Below the pieces are notes generated by a model, which was given only the letters and a program-made list of their open reading frames with translations, made no database searches and had not been told where the DNA came from. Source: F22 sp963675625 (GTDB taxonomy: Bacteria > Bacteroidota > Bacteroidia > Bacteroidales > Bacteroidaceae). From it: 64,000 nucleotides of DNA. Location of the stretch: positions 1,054,001 through 1,118,000 of the forward strand of contig OY776497.1 in the NCBI GenBank assembly GCA_963675625.1, written 5' to 3'. Below are positions 37,857-47,829 of this stretch, in pieces (within the stretch, counting starts at the first letter, position 1; each line of letters starts with the position of its first letter). A program made the translations under genes and the position numbers.

Positions 37857-38747
37857 ATGGAGATCACAATAGATAAAAAATCGGGTTTTTGTTTTGGCGT
37901 TGTCAATGCAATAGAAAAAGCTGAAGAAGTCTTGGCCGAAACAGACGGTGAACTATACTGTTTAGGAGACATTGTTCACAACAGTAAAGAAGTAGAACGT
38001 TTAAACACACTAGGACTACACTGTATCAATGAAGAGACTTATTGTCAACTACACAACGCGACCGTGCTTCTTAGAGCTCATGGAGCCCCTCCACAAATTT
38101 ACGAAATTGCCAAGCAAAACAACCTTACATTAGTTGATGCTACTTGCCCAGTAGTACTCAGACTGCAAGAGCGTATTAAAAAAGCATGGCAAACACATAA
38201 AAACGAGAACGCACAAATTGTGATTTATGGAAAAAAAGGGCATGCTGAAGTTTTAGGCTTAGTAGGACAAACGGAAGGAGATGCTATTGTTATTGAGAGT
38301 TTTTCAGAAGTTGAAAAAATTTCCATGCATCGTCCTGTCTTTTTATATTCCCAGACCACTAAATCTCATGATGAGTATATGCAAATCGTAGAATATATAA
38401 GACTAAACATTCAAGACGGCTTAAGCTTCGAATACAGAGATACAATTTGTCGACAGGTCATGAATCGCATGCCTAACGTTAGAAATTTTGCAAAAAGTCA
38501 TGACACTATTTTTTTTGTCAGCGGCAAAAAAAGTTCAAACGGGCGAATGCTTTACCAAGCTTGCAAAGAAGTCAACCCACGCACTTTTTTTATAGATGAT
38601 ATATCTGAAGTCAATTTAGAAGACATCAAAGATGCTGAATCTATTGGTATTTGTGGTGCCACTTCTACCCCTTCTTGGCAAATGAGACAAATTGCAGAAT
38701 ATATTGCTAATAATATCCTGAGAGAAGATATACATATCAATTATTAA
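37857..38747 (+). CDS. ispH: 4-hydroxy-3-methylbut-2-enyl diphosphate reductase
   Basis: Last step of the MEP isoprenoid pathway: makes IPP and DMAPP with a 4Fe-4S cluster. The 296 residues carry the three cluster cysteines: KSGFCFGVVNAI (C12), VDATCPVV (C about 98) and TICRQVMNRM (C about 200). The histidines RAHGAPP and KKGHAEVLG are present, and a GICGATSTPSW segment binds the substrate. Dxs, the first enzyme of the same pathway, lies 6 kb downstream, and a prenyl synthase 2 kb upstream. Co-transcribed with cmk. Confidence 0.95.
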   Translation: MEITIDKKSGFCFGVVNAIEKAEEVLAETDGELYCLGDIVHNSKEVERLNTLGLHCINEETYCQLHNATVLLRAHGAPPQIYEIAKQNNLTLVDATCPVVLRLQERIKKAWQTHKNENAQIVIYGKKGHAEVLGLVGQTEGDAIVIESFSEVEKISMHRPVFLYSQTTKSHDEYMQIVEYIRLNIQDGLSFEYRDTICRQVMNRMPNVRNFAKSHDTIFFVSGKKSSNGRMLYQACKEVNPRTFFIDDISEVNLEDIKDAESIGICGATSTPSWQMRQIAEYIANNILREDIHINY

Positions 38748-38811
38748 TAAAAACCTCGGATTTTCTATTGTTTTTTTAGCAACTTTCTCTTAGAAAGTAA
38801 TTGAAAATGCT

Positions 38812-38819
38812 TACTTTTG
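38812..38819 (+). promoter_or_regulatory. -7 box of pfkA (TACTTTTG)
   Basis: TACTTTTG lies 31 bases before ATG 38850. No TTTG at the -33 place. Confidence 0.55.
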
Positions 38820-38849
38820 TACACATCAAACATTATATAATAGCTAATT

Positions 38850-39830
38850 ATGGGAGTAATAAAATGTGTGGGCGTATTAACCTCTGGTGGTGACGCTCCT
38901 GGTATGAACGCGGCAATACGTGCAGTGACTAGAGCTGCAATTTCAAATGGGCTTAAAGTAAAAGGTATCTATAAAGGCTATAAAGGTCTTCTGACCAATG
39001 ATATTAAAGATTTTAAAAGTCAAGATGTAAGCAATATCATTTATAGTGGAGGCACTATCCTTAAAACGGCTAGATGTGAAGAATTTAAGACTACCGAAGG
39101 ACGTGCGCAAGCTTATGAGAATTTAAAAGCAAATGAAATTGATGCCCTTGTAATCATCGGAGGAGATGGTTCATTGACTGGTGCTCGAATTTTTGCGCAA
39201 GAATATGATGTCCCATGTATTGGATTGCCAGGAACAATCGACAACGACTTATTTGGCACAGACGTAACAATCGGCTATGATACTGCACTCAATACAATTT
39301 TGGATGCAGTCGACAAGATTCGTGACACTGCAACCTCGCATGAGCGTTTATTTTTTATTGAAGTTATGGGACGAGACGCTGGTTTCTTAGCGCTAAACGG
39401 TGCTATTGCATCTGGTGCAGAAGCGGCAATCATTCCTGAATTTGCAACAGAATTTGACCAATTAGAAGATTTCATCTCCCACGGATTTCGCAAGTCTAAA
39501 AATTCAAGTATTGTTCTTGTAGCTGAAAGCCCCAAAACAGGTGGGGTAATGCATTATGCAGATCGAGTAAAGAAAGAATTCCCAGAATACGAAGTGCGTG
39601 TCAGTATTTTAGGTCACCTACAGCGTGGTGGTCGTCCAACTGCCGAAGATAGAATTCTAGCAAGTCGCCTTGGAGTTGGAGCAATCGAAGCTTTACTTGA
39701 GGACCAACGCAATGTAATGATTGGTATCGAAAACAATCACGTTGTGCAAATTCCTTTTACAAAAGCGATTAAAAATGTAAAGCCTATTGATCCAGAATTA
39801 ATAAATGTTTTGCGTTCGCTTAGCATTTAA
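38850..39830 (+). CDS. pfkA: ATP-dependent 6-phosphofructokinase
   Basis: Commits fructose 6-phosphate to glycolysis. The 326 residues show GGDAPGMNAAIR (about 13-24), ATP site GGDGSLTGA (about 104-112) with glycine where the PPi-dependent type has aspartate, the catalytic GTIDNDLFGTDVTIGYDTA block (about 126-144) and GHLQRGG (about 250). Length fits the ATP-dependent bacterial enzyme. It has its own -7 box and ends at a strong terminator, so it is a single unit after ispH. Confidence 0.95.
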   Translation: MGVIKCVGVLTSGGDAPGMNAAIRAVTRAAISNGLKVKGIYKGYKGLLTNDIKDFKSQDVSNIIYSGGTILKTARCEEFKTTEGRAQAYENLKANEIDALVIIGGDGSLTGARIFAQEYDVPCIGLPGTIDNDLFGTDVTIGYDTALNTILDAVDKIRDTATSHERLFFIEVMGRDAGFLALNGAIASGAEAAIIPEFATEFDQLEDFISHGFRKSKNSSIVLVAESPKTGGVMHYADRVKKEFPEYEVRVSILGHLQRGGRPTAEDRILASRLGVGAIEALLEDQRNVMIGIENNHVVQIPFTKAIKNVKPIDPELINVLRSLSI

Positions 39831-39856
39831 TTCTTAAAAGTAATTGTTACATAAAA

Positions 39857-39897
39857 ATAGAGACCATTTAGCGCACAAAGCGTTAAATGGTCTCTAT
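39857..39897. terminator. Terminator between pfkA and the convergent EamA gene
   Basis: Arms 39857-39873 and 39881-39897 form a 17-bp stem with one G-T pair. A-rich and T-rich flanks on the two sides allow termination both ways. Confidence 0.8.
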
Positions 39898-39921
39898 ATT
39901 TATTTTGTTATCTCTAGGACA

Positions 39922-40827
39922 TTAAACCTTAACAGTACTTTTTATAGGCCACTGAAAAATCAGCAACGACACCGTTATTACAACAATGCCGATTATAGAA
40001 GACCAGTCTGGATACTCACCAGGCAATATCGCCCAACTCAAGACACAACCAGTAACTGGTATTACAAATTTCCACACATTGATCTCTCCCACCTTCACTC
40101 CAGGTTTCTGAAGAATAGTGTACCAAACAGAAAAGCCATAAGCAGAAATAAAAGCTAACCAAAACAGAGCTATAAGGAAATCAGACGGCATCCCATTGTC
40201 CACTGCAGGTTCCACGATTAGCGCAAACAGATACAATAACACCCCTCCACTTAGATTGGCCAAAGCAGTCAAACCAACAGGGTGTAAATCTCCTAAATAT
40301 TTCGCTACGATTATATTTGTTCCGCCCCCTATTAATATACTCACAATCAACAAGATAATCCCACCATAAAAAGACCACCCTTCGCCAATCATCTGCCCCT
40401 TAGTCAAAGCGATAAAGAACACTCCTGCAATTCCTAAGAAAATAGCAAAGACTTTGCGCCTTGTAAGTAAATCATCGGGCATAAAAAAATGAGCCATTAC
40501 GGCGATAACCAAAGGTCCTCCACCGACAACAAGAGCAGCTGTAGCAGCAGGTACTAGATTAAGCCCCCAAAAGAACAACCCATATTGTAGGAAGGTTTGC
40601 ATTATGGAAAAGAGCAATATCATCCTCCAATGCTTCAAGGTCTTTTTTAAAGAAACTCTTTGCACAAGCAATAGAGGAACAAGCATTAATCCTGCTATAA
40701 TAAAGCGAAGCCCAGACAGACGCAAAGGCCCCATGTACAAAAAACCAATCTTACCACCCACAAAAGCCGTTCCCCAAAGCATACAGGCAGAGACTGCCCA
40801 AAATATGTATTGAATATTTCTTTGCAT
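39922..40827 (-). CDS. EamA-family (DMT) transporter
   Basis: A 301-residue protein with ten hydrophobic segments in two repeats (about 8-140 and 155-295), the drug/metabolite transporter fold. It starts MQRNIQYIFWAVSACMLWGTAFVGGK, the usual EamA opening. It follows murF-alr by 20 bases and so may be the last gene of the GSCFA, murF-alr unit. Substrate unknown. Only weak likeness to the EamA gene at 25000-25932. Confidence 0.82.
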   Translation of the reverse strand: MQRNIQYIFWAVSACMLWGTAFVGGKIGFLYMGPLRLSGLRFIIAGLMLVPLLLVQRVSLKKTLKHWRMILLFSIMQTFLQYGLFFWGLNLVPAATAALVVGGGPLVIAVMAHFFMPDDLLTRRKVFAIFLGIAGVFFIALTKGQMIGEGWSFYGGIILLIVSILIGGGTNIIVAKYLGDLHPVGLTALANLSGGVLLYLFALIVEPAVDNGMPSDFLIALFWLAFISAYGFSVWYTILQKPGVKVGEINVWKFVIPVTGCVLSWAILPGEYPDWSSIIGIVVITVSLLIFQWPIKSTVKV

Positions 40828-40847
40828 CTTATATACTCAAGAGCACA

Positions 40848-43313
40848 TTACTCAGAATAGCTCACTCGTTTCACGCGAGATGAGATACTTGTCAAGACTT
40901 CATAAGGGATAGTATCCATCCACTTAGCAAGTTGAGTTACGGGTAGATTTTCACCAAAGAGCTCCACTTTGTCATGCACCTCACAAGAAATATCCGTCAC
41001 ATCAATCATACACACATCCATGCAAATATTTCCAACATAAGGAGCAGGCTGCCCATTTACCAAGCAGTATCCACGGCCATTGCCCAAGCGTCGGTCAATA
41101 CCGTCAGCATAGCCTACTGGAATAGCGGCTATTCGAGAAGGACGCACAAGTACCCCCTTTTTGTTATACCCCACTGTCTCTCCAGCCGGCAAATCACGAA
41201 TCTGCAAAATCGTACTATACAAACTACATACTGTTTGCAATATTTCTCCACTAGCCGCATCAATGCCATACAAGCCCAATCCTAAACGCACCATATCATA
41301 ATGTGCTTCTGGAAAACGTACAATACCAGCAGAATTGCACAAATGACGCAATATCTTATGATTAAATGCAGATATAAATTGTGTCGAAGCTTCATCAAAG
41401 AGAGCAATCTGATGTTTTGTAAAACTATCAAGGGCCTCATCATCCGATCCAGCCAAATGCGAGAATACACTACGTGGAATCAACGCAGTTTGTCCTTTGA
41501 GACGTTCAATCAACTCAGGGATCTCACTAGGCAAGAAACCAAGTCGGTTCATGCCAGTATTAATCTTGACATGAATAGGGAAATGAGCTATCCCCATATG
41601 CTGTGCAGCCTTAAGCAGAGCATCTAACAGTTCAAAGCTATAGACTTCAGGTTCCAAATGATGTTGAAACAGCGATGAGAAAGAAGACATTTCTGGATTC
41701 ATGACTATAATGTCAACAAAAACACCTGCTTGGCGCAATTCTACACCTTCATCGGCTAATGCTACTGCCAAATAGTCTGTGCGATGCTCTTGAAGAGTCT
41801 TAGCCACTTCCACTGTTCCCGCTCCATACCCAGAAGCCTTGACCATAGAAACCATCTTTGTCTTTGGAGACAACATAGCACGATAACTATTTAGATTATT
41901 CACCAAATTATTCAAGTTGACTTCCAAAATCGTTTCGTGCTGACGCAGCTGCAATTCATCTGTAATACGTTCAAAGTGAAACTGTCGCGCCCCTTTGACC
42001 AATACAACTTCATGACTTAAATGCTTGATAGCTTGCGACTTCATAGCATCTTCGGTAGACATGAAAAAGTATTTCTCACCCTTATACTCCTTCAACCATT
42101 TAGTGATATTCGGTCCGACAGCAATGAGTTTGTCCACTTTGCGCTGAGTCAACAGTTGTCCCACACGTCTATATAGAGTAGCATTGATATGCCCTGATTG
42201 CATTATATCAGATAAAATAAGCGTACGCTGCATGCCTAAACGCTGAGAGCGACGCATTAAGAAATCAAGTGCTATATCTAGAGATGCTAAATCAGAATTA
42301 TAACTGTCATTTATGATTTGGCAATGATTTTTACCTTCTTTGAGTTCCAAGCGCATACCCACAGGTTCCAACTTAGCCATACGTTCGGCTATTTGATCTG
42401 GAGTAAGCATCATATACAAAGCGACAGCCAAGCAGTGAATAGCATTGGTAATACTAGCTTCATCTTGGAATGGGATATCAAAGGAACCAACAATCCCTAA
42501 ATACGAATATTTAATGGACGTATGATCATCGACCTCCTTCACGCTACTAATATACAAAGGCTGATTACTATCTTTTGTAGACCAAGCAATCTCTCTTGCC
42601 CCCAACATACTACATGCCACACAGTTGCATAATAATTGATTATCTGCGTTGTAAATAACCACATCACAATGTTTGAACAGCCGCAACTTTTCCATACATT
42701 TCTCTTGCATTGAAAAGAAATTCTCTTGATGAGCCCCTCCCAAACTAGTAAAGACCCCCACCGTAGGACGTATCATTGGCTCTAATTTTTCCATCTCATC
42801 AGGACGAGAAATTCCAGCTTCAAAGACCCCTACTTCATCTTTTTCTGACATCTGCCAAATAGACAACGGCACACCCACTTGAGAATTATAACTTCTTGGA
42901 GAACGCACCACGCGCATATAAGGAGATAAGATCTGGTGCAACCATTCCTTGACAATAGTCTTACCATTACTACCTGTTACACCTATGACAGGAATCTGAA
43001 AATGATCTCTATGTATTTGTGCTAATTTTTGTAGAGCTTCCTTGGTATCAGGCACAACTAAAAAATTACAATCTGGGTAAGCACCCATATTATTAGGTAA
43101 TTTACTAACCACAAAATGATTTACCCCCCTCTGATACAAATCTGGGATATAATCAGCACCGTTTCCTCTTCTAGTCTTTAATGCAAAGAAAAGAGTCTCT
43201 TCAGGAAAGCTCAAAGAACGGCTATCAATCAAAATCCATTTAATATAATCTTCTCGATCGCCAACCATTTCGGCTCCGAGCATTCTTGCTATTGTTTTTA
43301 TTGAATATTGCAT
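40848..43313 (-). CDS. MurF-alanine racemase fusion protein
   Basis: An 821-residue fusion of two wall enzymes. Residues 1-450 are MurF, which adds D-Ala-D-Ala to UDP-MurNAc-tripeptide; the ATP loop is GVTGSNGKTIVKEW (about 109-122). Residues 455-821 are a PLP alanine racemase with the lysine in VSMVKASGYGAG (about 488-499) and the C-terminal ICMDVCMID segment. D-Ala from the second half feeds the first. The first half of the fold is complete except for a less canonical GSNGKT in place of GSSGKT. The start overlaps the GSCFA gene by 16 bases. Confidence 0.92.
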   Translation of the reverse strand: MQYSIKTIARMLGAEMVGDREDYIKWILIDSRSLSFPEETLFFALKTRRGNGADYIPDLYQRGVNHFVVSKLPNNMGAYPDCNFLVVPDTKEALQKLAQIHRDHFQIPVIGVTGSNGKTIVKEWLHQILSPYMRVVRSPRSYNSQVGVPLSIWQMSEKDEVGVFEAGISRPDEMEKLEPMIRPTVGVFTSLGGAHQENFFSMQEKCMEKLRLFKHCDVVIYNADNQLLCNCVACSMLGAREIAWSTKDSNQPLYISSVKEVDDHTSIKYSYLGIVGSFDIPFQDEASITNAIHCLAVALYMMLTPDQIAERMAKLEPVGMRLELKEGKNHCQIINDSYNSDLASLDIALDFLMRRSQRLGMQRTLILSDIMQSGHINATLYRRVGQLLTQRKVDKLIAVGPNITKWLKEYKGEKYFFMSTEDAMKSQAIKHLSHEVVLVKGARQFHFERITDELQLRQHETILEVNLNNLVNNLNSYRAMLSPKTKMVSMVKASGYGAGTVEVAKTLQEHRTDYLAVALADEGVELRQAGVFVDIIVMNPEMSSFSSLFQHHLEPEVYSFELLDALLKAAQHMGIAHFPIHVKINTGMNRLGFLPSEIPELIERLKGQTALIPRSVFSHLAGSDDEALDSFTKHQIALFDEASTQFISAFNHKILRHLCNSAGIVRFPEAHYDMVRLGLGLYGIDAASGEILQTVCSLYSTILQIRDLPAGETVGYNKKGVLVRPSRIAAIPVGYADGIDRRLGNGRGYCLVNGQPAPYVGNICMDVCMIDVTDISCEVHDKVELFGENLPVTQLAKWMDTIPYEVLTSISSRVKRVSYSE

Positions 43314-44302
43314 AAGTCAAGTGCTTTACTAAAATCTAAATAAGGATATTGAACTTGCATTTTTTCTATCTTTTCACGTAATTGGCGTAAAAAGACAAGA
43401 TGTCTCTCACCACCAACATCTATAGGGCGATGTTTTAATTGCTTAATAATATGTTTCCATTGATCCATATACTCAAAGTCATGTTTGGAAATACAAGTAT
43501 GCTGAAATTTTTGCCATATAATATCCACTGCAACTGGAGATGGATGTGTCATATCAGCATTAAAAAAACGATAATCTCTAAGCTCGTCAAGAACAATTTC
43601 ATATGCTGCAAAGTAGTGCACACGATTAGGGAATTTCATTTTTAATTTATCTATAGCTAACAGTAGCGTAGACTTACTTAATTGATTATCATGTGCACCA
43701 TCCCGTAAATGCCTCACAGGGCTGACAGTACAAACGACCTGGATAGATTCATTAATCTGCCACAAACGCCGTAACAAATCGCTATAGACATCAACAATTT
43801 CATCAACAGATAATCTACGACGAGTAAATAAGGACGCAGGTAGTTTATGACAATTACTCACCACTTCTCCAGTACCCTTCTCTTCATAGACATAGGCTGT
43901 CCCAAAAGTCAAAACCAAATGTTTTATATGAGGTAAAGCATTCCAAGTTCGCGCCATCATCTCCTCGACACGATCCAAAACGACCTGTGAATCCGCATCT
44001 GAAAAATCACCATGATGCATTAAACTATGATATCTCCCTTGGTGTTTCACTAAATCATCGACACTATAGGTCCGTTGATTCATTATTTGCTCAAGAGCCT
44101 TAGCTATACTTAAAGGGTTATACTGAATACCCATTGGATTCAATATAACAGGGAAAAGAAATTCATCCAGCTTTTTACCAATATGCTCGGCAAAACAAGA
44201 GCCTATGATCAAAATTTCTCCATGCGTATCTAAAGGTTGTGGCAAATGAACACTTTCAACAGGCGTACTTAAAGGGATAACGTCTTGGGAATAATTGGAC
44301 AT
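43298..44302 (-). CDS. GSCFA-family protein (SGNH-like hydrolase)
   Basis: A 334-residue cytoplasmic protein with the family-naming motif IIGSCFAEHIGKKLD at about 31-45; the serine here is the likely nucleophile of an SGNH-type esterase. Downstream, VLTFGTAYVYEEKGTGEVVSNCHK and CTVSPVRHLRDGAHDNQLSK (about 155-210) are typical of the family. It has no signal peptide. Substrate is unknown. Its 3' end overlaps murF-alr by 16 bases, implying coupled translation and a possible wall link. Promoter -7 box at 44344-44351. Confidence 0.85.
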   Translation of the reverse strand: MSNYSQDVIPLSTPVESVHLPQPLDTHGEILIIGSCFAEHIGKKLDEFLFPVILNPMGIQYNPLSIAKALEQIMNQRTYSVDDLVKHQGRYHSLMHHGDFSDADSQVVLDRVEEMMARTWNALPHIKHLVLTFGTAYVYEEKGTGEVVSNCHKLPASLFTRRRLSVDEIVDVYSDLLRRLWQINESIQVVCTVSPVRHLRDGAHDNQLSKSTLLLAIDKLKMKFPNRVHYFAAYEIVLDELRDYRFFNADMTHPSPVAVDIIWQKFQHTCISKHDFEYMDQWKHIIKQLKHRPIDVGGERHLVFLRQLREKIEKMQVQYPYLDFSKALDLCNIQ

Positions 44303-44343
44303 ATAATATACAATTTGATATTCTACTCTTCCTATCTAAGATA

Positions 44344-44351
44344 CAAATGTA
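44344..44351 (-). promoter_or_regulatory. -7 box of the GSCFA/murF-alr operon (TACATTTG)
   Basis: Plus-strand CAAATGTA reads TACATTTG on the minus strand, 41 bases before the ATG. It fits TAnnTTTG but has no clear -33 partner. Confidence 0.5.
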
Positions 44352-44502
44352 AGCATTTCAATTGTAAACTGATACATATATGGGCTTTTTCTAGCTCCAA
44401 ATACAAGAGTTTAGCTGCATTTAAACAAACTATAAAAGAACGTTTTCATAACATAAAGCAGAAAAAAATCAATAATACAATAGAGAATAGCCAATTATAT
44501 AG

Positions 44503-44510
44503 TACCTTTG
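44503..44510 (+). promoter_or_regulatory. -7 box of dxs-trkA-trkH (TACCTTTG)
   Basis: TACCTTTG ends 14 bases before ATG 44525, so the leader would be only about 8 bases. No clear TTTG at -33. Confidence 0.55.
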
Positions 44511-44524
44511 TATGTTGAAACATT

Positions 44525-46459
44525 ATGCAAAAGATGAAATTACCAGAATATAGCACCCCTATACTCGATCAAATTCAGTGGCCAAGTGACCTCAAAAAAT
44601 TGTCTATCGACGAGTTGCCCAAACTCTGCGAGGAGCTTCGTTGTGAAATAATAAAACAATTGTCACAACACCCTGGACACTTTGCAGCCAACCTTGGTAC
44701 AGTCGAACTCACCGTAGCACTTCACTATGTATTTGACACACCAGATGATCGGATTTTATGGGATGTTGGGCACCAAGCGTATACGCACAAAATTCTAACT
44801 GGACGTAGAAATCAATTTCATACAAACCGCCAAAAAGGAGGCATCAAACCATTTCCGAGTCCTGACGAATCTAAATATGATTCATTTACATGTGGACATG
44901 CATCCAATTCAATATCAGCCGCACTAGGCATGGCAGTAGCCAACAGAATCAATCACAACCCTCATAAAGTAATAGCAGTCATTGGCGACGGTGCAATGAG
45001 TGGTGGTCTGGCTTTTGAAGGATTAAACAACGCCTCATCATCCCAAAACGATTTACTTATTATCTTAAATGACAATGAAATGTCTATCGATAGTAGTGTT
45101 GGTGGAATGAGAAGATATTTGCTCAATCTCACAACAAGCAATCCATACAACTCATTAAGATACAGTACCGCTAAAGCACTCTTTAAAATGGGTGTTTTAA
45201 CAGAAAGTCGTCGTAAGGCACTGGTACGTTTGGGCAATTCTTTAAAGGCTGCAATATCAGAACAACAAAATATTTTTGAAGGATTCAATATTCGTTATTT
45301 TGGTCCAAATGATGGGCATGATATAAAAGAGCTAGTACGTATATTAAGAGACATCAAAGATATGAAGGGTCCTAAACTGTTGCATCTGTTGACAGTCAAA
45401 GGGAAGGGATACCAACCCGCAGAAAAAGACCCAACTCCTTGGCATGCACCTGGGCCGTTCAATCCTGAAACAGGAGAAAGGTGCCAATCAAACCCAGATA
45501 CTCAAAAGCACTTAAAATTCCAAGATGTATTTGGACACACATTACTCGAACTTGCCAAACAAAATGAAAAAATTGTGGGCATCACTCCAGCAATGCCTTC
45601 TGGATGTGGTATGTGTATCATGCAAAAAGAAATGCCCGATCGAGTTTTTGACGTGGGCATCGCCGAGGGACATGCCGTTACGTTCAGTGGCGGATTGGCT
45701 AAAGAAGGACTAGTCCCATTCTGCAACATCTATTCGTCATTTATGCAAAGAGCATATGATAACTGGATACATGATGTAGCTATCCCCCACCTACCAGTTG
45801 TTCTATGCTTAGATAGGGCTGGACTTGTGGGCGCCGATGGCCCCACTCATCATGGAGCATATGACATACCTGCTCTACGAGCAATCCCCAATACGATCAT
45901 AACCTCTCCTATGGATGGTCATGAACTTCGACATCTAATGTACACAGCAAGCCTTGGTAACAACGGTCCATTTGTGATTCGCTATCCACGAGGAACAGCT
46001 TATGGCACCTATGCACCAGAAGATTGGGCTTGTCCAATGAAGAAAATTGAAATTGGCACAGCACGTACATTACGTACTGGAGAGGTATTGTGTATATTGT
46101 CCCTAGGTCCATTGGGCTTTGAAGCGACTAAAGCCATTGAGGCCTTTGAAAGCGAACACAAAGTAAAAATTGGGCATATTGATGTACGATTCATTAAACC
46201 TTTGGATACCCAATGCATGCATGAAGTCTGCAAAAAATACTCCCATATACTCACCCTTGAAGACGGTGCAATAATGGGTGGATTGGCTAGTGCAATCAGT
46301 GATTTCGTACACGAAAATGATTACTGTATACACATACACAGTGTGGGCATACCCGATCATTTTATACCTCATGGAACTCCCGCTGAACTGTATGCAGATT
46401 GCGGAATGGATGCTTTGCACTTAACAAGGACAATAGAATCAATTATAGACAAAGTATAA
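44525..46459 (+). CDS. dxs: 1-deoxy-D-xylulose-5-phosphate synthase
   Basis: Condenses pyruvate and glyceraldehyde 3-phosphate, the first step of the MEP pathway; thiamine diphosphate enzyme. The 644 residues carry the TPP motif GDGAMSGGLAFEGLNNA (about 155-171), GHQAYTHKI (about 82-90), DRAGLVGADGPTHHGAYD (about 430) and the C-terminal domain. M4 (44534) is another possible start. It heads an operon with trkA and trkH at 18 and 11 base gaps, an unusual partnership with potassium uptake. Confidence 0.96.
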   Translation: MQKMKLPEYSTPILDQIQWPSDLKKLSIDELPKLCEELRCEIIKQLSQHPGHFAANLGTVELTVALHYVFDTPDDRILWDVGHQAYTHKILTGRRNQFHTNRQKGGIKPFPSPDESKYDSFTCGHASNSISAALGMAVANRINHNPHKVIAVIGDGAMSGGLAFEGLNNASSSQNDLLIILNDNEMSIDSSVGGMRRYLLNLTTSNPYNSLRYSTAKALFKMGVLTESRRKALVRLGNSLKAAISEQQNIFEGFNIRYFGPNDGHDIKELVRILRDIKDMKGPKLLHLLTVKGKGYQPAEKDPTPWHAPGPFNPETGERCQSNPDTQKHLKFQDVFGHTLLELAKQNEKIVGITPAMPSGCGMCIMQKEMPDRVFDVGIAEGHAVTFSGGLAKEGLVPFCNIYSSFMQRAYDNWIHDVAIPHLPVVLCLDRAGLVGADGPTHHGAYDIPALRAIPNTIITSPMDGHELRHLMYTASLGNNGPFVIRYPRGTAYGTYAPEDWACPMKKIEIGTARTLRTGEVLCILSLGPLGFEATKAIEAFESEHKVKIGHIDVRFIKPLDTQCMHEVCKKYSHILTLEDGAIMGGLASAISDFVHENDYCIHIHSVGIPDHFIPHGTPAELYADCGMDALHLTRTIESIIDKV

Positions 46460-46477
46460 CACTCAAAAGATAGAATT

Positions 46478-47818
46478 GTGAAGATAGTTATCGTTGGAGC
46501 TGGAGCTGTAGGCACACACTTAGCCAAACTCCTTGCCAAAGAAAAACAGGACATCATTCTTGTTGACGAGGATGAGAGTAAATTAGAGCCGCTTGCCAGT
46601 GGCCATGACTTACTTACGGTTGCAGGACTACCCACATCAATACATTGTTTGAAGGATGTTGACGCAGGCAGCGCCGACCTCTTTATTGCTGTAACACCAG
46701 ATGAAAGTCGCAATATGGCTGCTTGCCTTATAGCCCACAATTTAGGGGCTCGAAAGACTGTGGCACGTATTGACACACCAGAATATTTAGAAGAAAAAAA
46801 TAAAGAATTCTGGAAAGAGCTGGGTGTTGACTCGCTCATATATCCCGAATTGCTTGCTGCACAAGAGATTGTACTATCAATGCGCATGAATTGGGTGCGT
46901 CAATGGTGGGAATTTGGCGAAGGGGCTCTCGTACTTTTAGGAGTAAAGATGCTACCTGAATCTGAGATTGTCAATAAAAATCTTATTGAAATTGGTCGTG
47001 AAGATATCCCTTATCATATCGTAGCCATTACGCGCGACAACGAAACAATTATTCCTCGTGCAAAAGATCAAGTACTTGCTGGCGACATCGTCTATTTTAC
47101 AACAACAAAAAAATATATTCCTTACATCCGTCAGGTAGTAGGGCGCGATGAACAAGCCGATGTGCGCAATGTAATGATTATGGGTGGAAGTCGTATTGCC
47201 ACTAGAACGACACTCTCGGCACCTGACTATATGCGCTTCAAAATTATAGAAGATGATCTTTCACGCTGTAATCGCCTGATAGAGATGCTTGATGATGATG
47301 TAATGGTCATTAATGGGGATGGCCGAGACATGGATTTGCTTCTTGACGAAGGGTTGAGAAACACGGACGCTTTTGTTGCTCTAACAGGAAATAGTGAAAC
47401 AAATATTTTAGCTTGCTTAGCAGCGAAACGTGCTGGCGTACAAAAAAGCGTGGCTGAAGTCGAAAATATTGATTATATTGGTATGGCTGAAAGTCTTGAT
47501 ATCGGCTCGGTTATTAATAAGAAGTTGATTGCTGCAAGCCACATCTATCAAATGATGCTTGAAGCCGATGTCAGCAATGTAAAGTGTTTAACTTTTGCCA
47601 ATGCTGATGTGGCAGAATTTACCGTTAAAGAAGGATCAAAGATTACGGAAGCTCCAGTTAAGGACCTTGGATTGCCTAAAGAAGTAACTCTCGGAGGACT
47701 AGTGCGTGATGGCAAGGGAGAAGTAGTCACAGGAGATACTATTATTATCCCTGGTGACCATATTATGGTCTTCTGTATGAACAACATGATAAAGAAAATA
47801 GAAAAGTACTTTAAGTAG
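46478..47818 (+). CDS. trkA: Trk potassium uptake regulatory subunit TrkA
   Basis: A 446-residue peripheral protein that gates TrkH by NAD(H)/ATP. It has two RCK repeats: the first N-terminal Rossmann domain has GAGAVGTHLAKLL at about 7-19 with VDEDE as the acidic turn; the second starts near VMIMGGSRIATRT (about 231). Each is followed by a C-terminal RCK part (about 140-220 and 370-446). Start is GTG, 18 bases after dxs. Full-length and co-transcribed with trkH. Confidence 0.95.
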   Translation: MKIVIVGAGAVGTHLAKLLAKEKQDIILVDEDESKLEPLASGHDLLTVAGLPTSIHCLKDVDAGSADLFIAVTPDESRNMAACLIAHNLGARKTVARIDTPEYLEEKNKEFWKELGVDSLIYPELLAAQEIVLSMRMNWVRQWWEFGEGALVLLGVKMLPESEIVNKNLIEIGREDIPYHIVAITRDNETIIPRAKDQVLAGDIVYFTTTKKYIPYIRQVVGRDEQADVRNVMIMGGSRIATRTTLSAPDYMRFKIIEDDLSRCNRLIEMLDDDVMVINGDGRDMDLLLDEGLRNTDAFVALTGNSETNILACLAAKRAGVQKSVAEVENIDYIGMAESLDIGSVINKKLIAASHIYQMMLEADVSNVKCLTFANADVAEFTVKEGSKITEAPVKDLGLPKEVTLGGLVRDGKGEVVTGDTIIIPGDHIMVFCMNNMIKKIEKYFK

Positions 47819-47829
47819 TAGAGTGTGTA

